From Clostridiales bacterium (lineage in GTDB: Bacteria; Bacillota; Clostridia; Oscillospirales; Oscillospiraceae), in contig DYCR01000003.1 in NCBI GenBank assembly GCA_019418025.1, positions 1 through 64,000 of the forward strand: DNA of 64,000 nucleotides, in the 5' to 3' direction. This document shows positions 59,996 through 64,000 of the stretch, one piece after another. The position numbers were made by a program, and so were the translations under genes. Under the pieces are notes generated by a model, which worked only from the letters and a program-made list of their open reading frames with translations, ran no database searches and was not told the DNA's origin. Every line of letters starts with the position of its first letter. Position 1 is the stretch's first letter.

Positions 59996-61927
59996 ATGAA
60001 TCAGACGGAAGCACGTGAACAATATAACCGAGCCCTCCGGATGGGCAAATCCGAGGCCAGAGAACGTCTCATGAAGGGTCAGGACCCCAATCCGGCTGTT
60101 CTTGATGATATGATCAGCGATGCCCTTGCAGAATCCAGTCAGTATGTCGGATTAGTGGACATTCCCGTTGAGCGGATCGTCGGCACCAAGACCGCAGGGC
60201 GGATCACCGCTTTCACCGCCGGATTTTTGCCGCTTCTGGATATCAAATCCGAGTTCGCAGTGAAGTGGATCAGCCTCTGCATGGCCCACATGACCGACGA
60301 GGGCATCCGTGACCCCATCACCTGCTATGAGTATCTGGGCAATTTCTATGTGCAGGAGGGCAACAAGCGGGTCAGCGTGCTGAAATACTACGGCGCGTCC
60401 CGCATCCCCGGCATTGTCCACCGGATCGTCCCGCCCCTGAGCGAGGATCTGCGGGTCCGGGCCTATTACGAATTTCTGGATTTTTACAAGGCCACCAAGA
60501 TCTATGATGTCCAGTTCACCCAGCCCGGGCAGTATGCCAAGCTGATCAGTGCCATCGGCCTGCCCATGGGCGAGCCTTGGGCCGAGGAGGACCGCCGCCG
60601 GTTCCGTGCCTATTTCCAGTATTTCAAGGAAGCCTTTTACGAGCTGGGCGGTGCCTCCCTGTACAGCCAGCCCGAGGATGCCCTGCTGCTGTGGCTGGAG
60701 CTTTACAGCTATCTGGATCTGGGCAAAATGTCCACAAGCGAGCTGAAAACCTCCTTGCAGGAGATGTGGGACAACGTCATCGCCATGGACTCCCCCATCC
60801 CCGTGGTCTCCACCGAGGTCCCTGCCGACCCCAAGGCCGGCTTCTTCAGCAAGATGATCCGCAAGGACTGCATCCATGTGGCATTCATCCACCAACGGAC
60901 CGTGGAGACAAGCCCCTGGACCATGGCCCACGATGCCGGCAGACAGCATCTGGAGAAGGCTCTGGGCAAGCAGGTATCGGTGCAGAGCTGCTTCGGGGCC
61001 GACACCCCCGAGCTTGCCGAGCAGATGATGGAGCAGGCCATCGAATCAGGAGCCGACGTGATCTTTGCCACCACGCCTCCTCTGATTGCCCCCTGCCTGA
61101 AGATCTCGGTGAAATACCCCCACGTGAAGGTCCTCAACTGCTCGGTGCATATGCCCTATTCCACCGTCCGCACCTATTACAGCCGGGTCTATGAGGGCAA
61201 ATTCATCACCGGTGCCATTGCCGGAGCCATGGCCAAAAACGACCGGATCGGCTATGTAGGCTCCTACCCCATCCACGGTGTCCCCGCCGCCATCAATGCC
61301 TTTGCCTTGGGCGCGCTGATGACCAATCCCCGGGCAAGGATCGAGCTGAAATGGTCCTGCCTGCCCGGCAACCCCACCGAGGAATTTTTGCAGGAGGGCA
61401 TTCGGGTGATCTCCAATCGGGACACCCCCGTACAGGACCGCCTGTTCACCGACTCCGGCACCTATATGGTCAATGACGACGGCACCTTCGTATCTTTGGG
61501 CTCCCCCACGTGGATGTGGGGCAAGTTCTATGAAAACGTGGTGCGATCCATGCTCAACGGCGCATGGGACGGCGAAAAGGCCGGAAAGATCGTCAACTAC
61601 TGGTGGGGCATGAGCAGCGGCGTCATTGACATCGCTTTGGGTGACGAGCTGCCCGACGGCGTCCGCACCCTTGCCACCATGCTGCGCACAGGGCTGCGTC
61701 AGGGCATGATCGACCCGTTTTTCCGCAAGATCGTCGCACAGGACGGCACCGTCATCAACGACGGCAGCCGCACCCTCTCCCCGGATGACCTGCTGCATAT
61801 GGACTGGCTGTGTGAAAATGTCCACGGCTCCATTCCCCGATATGAGGAGGTCCTCCCCATTTCCCGTCCCATGGTCAAGCTTTTGGGGGTGTTCCCCCCG
61901 GAAAATCCTGAGGAGGTGACCCCGTGA
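59996..61927 (+). CDS. Cytoplasmic ParB-like / BMP-domain fusion protein
   Basis: A 643-residue protein with no signal peptide or lipobox. Residues about 50-145 resemble a ParB/sulfiredoxin-type domain (VDIPVERIVGT; IRDPITCYEYLGNFYVQEGNKRVSVLKYYG). A helical region follows (150-285), then a BMP/PnrA-like periplasmic-binding fold (about 295-590: IHVAFIHQRTVETSPWTMAHD; GADVIFATTPP; DRIGYVGSYPIHGVPAAINAFALGA). A cytoplasmic BMP fold would sense rather than transport its ligand, probably a nucleoside. GGAGGAC lies upstream. The phosphoesterase gene overlaps its stop. Role unknown. Confidence 0.75.
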   Translation: MNQTEAREQYNRALRMGKSEARERLMKGQDPNPAVLDDMISDALAESSQYVGLVDIPVERIVGTKTAGRITAFTAGFLPLLDIKSEFAVKWISLCMAHMTDEGIRDPITCYEYLGNFYVQEGNKRVSVLKYYGASRIPGIVHRIVPPLSEDLRVRAYYEFLDFYKATKIYDVQFTQPGQYAKLISAIGLPMGEPWAEEDRRRFRAYFQYFKEAFYELGGASLYSQPEDALLLWLELYSYLDLGKMSTSELKTSLQEMWDNVIAMDSPIPVVSTEVPADPKAGFFSKMIRKDCIHVAFIHQRTVETSPWTMAHDAGRQHLEKALGKQVSVQSCFGADTPELAEQMMEQAIESGADVIFATTPPLIAPCLKISVKYPHVKVLNCSVHMPYSTVRTYYSRVYEGKFITGAIAGAMAKNDRIGYVGSYPIHGVPAAINAFALGALMTNPRARIELKWSCLPGNPTEEFLQEGIRVISNRDTPVQDRLFTDSGTYMVNDDGTFVSLGSPTWMWGKFYENVVRSMLNGAWDGEKAGKIVNYWWGMSSGVIDIALGDELPDGVRTLATMLRTGLRQGMIDPFFRKIVAQDGTVINDGSRTLSPDDLLHMDWLCENVHGSIPRYEEVLPISRPMVKLLGVFPPENPEEVTP

Positions 61928-62589
61928 AGATACTCGCAGTTGCAGACGAAGAATGTAACGCCCTGTGGGACCACTATGTCCCCGGGCGGCTGAAGGACTA
62001 TGACCTGATCCTGTCATGCGGGGATCTGAAGCCCTCCTACCTGTCGTTTCTGGTGACCATGGCCCGGTGCCCTGTGATGTATGTCCACGGCAACCACGAC
62101 ACCAGCTACGAGCGCAATCCTCCGGAGGGCTGCGACTGCATCGACGGCAAGCTCGTCACTTACAAGGGTCTGCGGATTCTGGGTCTGGGCGGATGCTATA
62201 AATACCGCCCCGGGCCGTTTCAGTACACCGAAAGCCAGATGCGTAAGCAGATCCGCAAGCTCAAGCGCAAGATCAAGCGGGCAGGCGGCGTGGATATCGT
62301 GGTCACCCATGCGCCGCCTCTGGGCGTGGGGGATGCCGAGGACCCGGCTCATCGGGGCTTTCAGGCATTTCTGGACCTGATCGACACCTACCACCCCACC
62401 TATCTGCTCCACGGTCATGTGCATCTGAGCTATGACCACACCATTCAGCGGGAAAAGGAATATCACGGCACCAAGGTCATCAACACCTGTGAGCGGTTCG
62501 TGCTGGATGTGCCGGACCCACAAATCACCACCACAAAAATGCAGGAATTTTGTGATACATTTATGCGTCTTTCCGGAAAAACATATTGA
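61924..62589 (+). CDS. Metallophosphoesterase
   Basis: A 221-residue calcineurin-like protein: an atypical first motif (VADEE in place of DxH), then CGDLKP, GNHD, THAPPLG and GHVHLSY. It probably binds two metals and cleaves phosphodiesters or phosphomonoesters. GTG at 61924 overlaps the TGA of the fusion gene as GTGA, so the two are coupled and may act together. Its stop codon overlaps the -35 box of the rpsF promoter. Confidence 0.85.
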   Translation: MKILAVADEECNALWDHYVPGRLKDYDLILSCGDLKPSYLSFLVTMARCPVMYVHGNHDTSYERNPPEGCDCIDGKLVTYKGLRILGLGGCYKYRPGPFQYTESQMRKQIRKLKRKIKRAGGVDIVVTHAPPLGVGDAEDPAHRGFQAFLDLIDTYHPTYLLHGHVHLSYDHTIQREKEYHGTKVINTCERFVLDVPDPQITTTKMQEFCDTFMRLSGKTY

Positions 62590-62614
62590 CAAATCTGTTT
62601 TTTAGGGATATAAT
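62586..62614 (+). promoter_or_regulatory. Consensus promoter of rpsF-ssb-rpsR
   Basis: A perfect TTGACA (62586-62591) lies 17 bases from a perfect TATAAT (62609-62614). The leader of about 70 bases contains two small hairpins (GTCTAT/ATAGAC; CCCAG/CTGGG) that could serve autoregulation by S6:S18. Confidence 0.92.
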
Positions 62615-62690
62615 GAGTCAGTCTATGAATAGACAATCCTTGCTCCCAGTGTGCCTGGGGGCCAAACGTCCAAAAGGAGGTGCAAACAAC

Positions 62691-62987
62691 ATGGCTAAGA
62701 TTACCGGTAAGTATGAGGTGCTCTACATCATCGATGCTACCATCGGTGAAGAGGGTATCGCAGCACTTGTGGAAAAATTCAAGGCAATGGTGGAAGCGGA
62801 GGGTACTCTGACCAACATTGACCAGTGGGGCAAGCGTCGTCTGGCTTACCTCATCAATGATATGGCTGAGGGCTACTACGTTCTGATGAACTTCGAGTCC
62901 AAGCCCGAGTTCCCCGCTGAGCTGGAGCGTGTGATGAAGATCACCGAAGGCGTTATGCGCTGCATGACCACCACCGTGGAAGAGTAA
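62691..62987 (+). CDS. rpsF: Ribosomal protein S6
   Basis: A 98-residue protein covering the full S6 fold (KYEVLYIIDATIGEEGI; QWGKRRLAYLINDMAEGYYVLMNF). It binds S18 in the 30S platform. AAAAGGAGGTG precedes ATG at 62691; upstream in-frame codons come from the leader. Confidence 0.96.
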   Translation: MAKITGKYEVLYIIDATIGEEGIAALVEKFKAMVEAEGTLTNIDQWGKRRLAYLINDMAEGYYVLMNFESKPEFPAELERVMKITEGVMRCMTTTVEE

Positions 62988-62999
62988 GGAGGAGTTCTA

Positions 63000-63488
63000 A
63001 TGCTCAACCACATCACCATCATGGGTCGCCTGACCCGTGATCCCGAACTGCGCCGTACCGGCAGTGGCATCGCCGTGGCCAGCTTCACGCTGGCTGTCGA
63101 CCGTGACTACTCCCCCAGAGACGGCGGCGAACGGGAAACGGATTTCATTGACTGCGTTGCTTGGCGTCAGACCGGAGAATTTGTCTCCAAGTATTTCACC
63201 AAGGGCCGCATGGCAGTGGTATCCGGCCGTCTCCAGATTCGCAGCTGGAACGACAAAGACGGAAACAAGCGTCGCACCGCCGAGATCGTGGCAGACAATG
63301 TCTACTTCGGCGACAGCAAGCGTGACGATCAGGGCAGCAACAGCTCCTATGGTGGAAACACCTACGGCGGCAACAGCTCCTACGATCACCCCCAGAGCGG
63401 CGGCTTTGGCGGTTACAGTGCGCCCACTTCGGCTCCTGTGTCCGATTTCGCTATGCTGGAAGATGACGATGCTCAGCTTCCCTTCTAA
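63000..63488 (+). CDS. ssb: Single-stranded DNA-binding protein
   Basis: A 162-residue SSB: OB fold (MLNHITIMGRLTRDPELR; FIDCVAWRQTGEFVSKYF), Gly/Ser/Tyr-rich tail and acidic tip DDDAQLPF that recruits partner proteins. It lies between rpsF and rpsR as in most Firmicutes. Confidence 0.97.
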   Translation: MLNHITIMGRLTRDPELRRTGSGIAVASFTLAVDRDYSPRDGGERETDFIDCVAWRQTGEFVSKYFTKGRMAVVSGRLQIRSWNDKDGNKRRTAEIVADNVYFGDSKRDDQGSNSSYGGNTYGGNSSYDHPQSGGFGGYSAPTSAPVSDFAMLEDDDAQLPF

Positions 63489-63527
63489 TTCTTGAATTTT
63501 CTACAATGCTAACAAGGAGGAATCATC

Positions 63528-63764
63528 ATGGCTAACGAACAGCGTGTCCGTCCCCGCAAGCGTAAGAAGGTTTGTTCTTTCTGCGTTGACAAGGTGACTG
63601 CTATCGATTACAAGGACACTGCAAAGCTGCGCCGTTACCTGTCCGAGCGTGGCAAGATCCTGCCCCGCCGTACCACCGGTACCTGTGCTGCTCATCAGCG
63701 TAATCTGACCACCGCCATCAAGCGTGCTCGCCAGATTGCTCTGCTGCCCTACGTTGCAGACTAA
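63528..63764 (+). CDS. rpsR: Ribosomal protein S18
   Basis: A 78-residue protein, full length: basic N-terminus, [31 protein letters not shown] and [26 protein letters not shown]. Cys residues at CSFC and TGTC could bind zinc. AAGGAGG precedes ATG. Confidence 0.97.
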   Translation: MANEQRVRPRKRKKVCSFCVDKVTAIDYKDTAKLRRYLSERGKILPRRTTGTCAAHQRNLTTAIKRARQIALLPYVAD

Positions 63765-63779
63765 TTGGATAAGCTATAC

Positions 63780-63807
63780 CCCCGAAGGATTTTCCTTCGG
63801 GGGTTTT
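63780..63807 (+). terminator. Terminator of rpsF-ssb-rpsR
   Basis: CCCCGAAGG/CCTTCGGGG with a five-base loop, followed by TTTT. Confidence 0.9.
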
Positions 63808-63906
63808 ATCCTTTTGTTTTGAAAATGCATCACCGCCTCCGGCTGTCCACCCCTCGGCCAAAGCTTCCGATTTTGCAGAGCAGGGATGCCGCAGAGGCTT
63901 TTATTT

Positions 63907-63999
63907 TTTTCCACAGAGATGTCACATTTTGTGGAATTTTCCTCAAGATCCCGAATATAATCCCCCGATTTCAAAAGCGACTCTCAGAATTTTTCCACA
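63907..63999. other. DnaA-box-like 9-mers
   Basis: TTTTCCACA occurs at 63907-63915 and 63991-63999, one mismatch from the TTATCCACA consensus. A reverse-oriented AATTCCACA lies at 63930-63938. They sit in AT-rich sequence at the window edge. They may mark DnaA binding near the origin or be chance. Confidence 0.3.
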
Positions 64000-64000
64000 T

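Noticed and set aside
62615..62690. An S6:S18 autoregulatory leader motif
   Set aside because: Two hairpins are present, but the diagnostic bulged CCG motif could not be placed with confidence.

Overview
The window reads as chromosome from a spore-forming, anaerobic gut Firmicute, most plausibly Oscillospiraceae/Ruminococcaceae-like. The support is an alpha/beta small acid-soluble spore protein, SpoIIP, an oxygen-scavenging flavodiiron protein, HrcA/CIRCE heat-shock control, glucuronate and mucin-type disaccharide catabolism, and GC-rich codon use over most of the sequence. This is inference from gene content; no rRNA or tRNA gene is present to place it.

Region 1 (1-10.4 kb) is a visibly AT-richer accessory island. 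It opens with the tail of an excisionase-like HTH protein. It carries a tightly packed six-gene minus-strand operon: WYL regulator, dynamin-like GTPase, small membrane protein, about 1,058-residue HerA/FtsK-type ATPase, LHH (HNH/Endo VII) nuclease toxin, SUKH immunity protein. An XRE regulator and an AlbA_2/Schlafen-like protein follow. The operon looks like a self-contained conflict system whose ATPase and membrane GTPase parts have no assigned role; it is the best candidate for an undescribed system.

Region 2 (10.4-23.4 kb) has a spore protein, a CoA-binding protein and a complete D-glucuronate route (uxaC, uxuA, fructuronate-reductase-type SDR, eda, kdgK) under a divergent AraC gene. A GPH symporter plus feruloyl-esterase-like hydrolase with their own AraC gene follow, then a third AraC gene. 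Region 3 (23.4-29.6 kb) is a sugar ABC transporter with a GH112 galacto-N-biose/lacto-N-biose phosphorylase; the matching N-acetylhexosamine kinase lies 9 kb away (38.5-39.7 kb). Region 4 (29.9-37.2 kb) has a flavodiiron/flavin reductase/rubredoxin fusion and, divergent from it, a guanine-type purine riboswitch controlling a BMP-family nucleoside ABC transporter.

Region 5 (37.2-58.5 kb) is mostly housekeeping: DegV, NahK, CPBP protease, dCMP deaminase, the hrcA-grpE-dnaK-dnaJ operon, a small regulator module, tadA, spoIIP, pseudouridine catabolism (psuK-psuG), a nucleotidyltransferase, coaE, threonylcarbamoyl-AMP synthase, prfA, an rlmA-like methyltransferase, a polysaccharide deacetylase, a lipid kinase and a NUDIX hydrolase. 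Region 6 (58.5-64 kb) has a tandemly duplicated secreted-protein gene with its promoter and terminator, an unusual ParB-like/BMP fusion, a phosphoesterase, and rpsF-ssb-rpsR, with DnaA-box-like 9-mers at the right edge.

A roughly 200-bp structured repeat runs across the later regions. Five copies (11.5, 18.8, 22.3, 29.7, 38.3 kb) share four hairpins with compensatory base changes. Four of the five lie between two copies of the same intrinsic-terminator hairpin, as if the element inserts into terminators and duplicates them.
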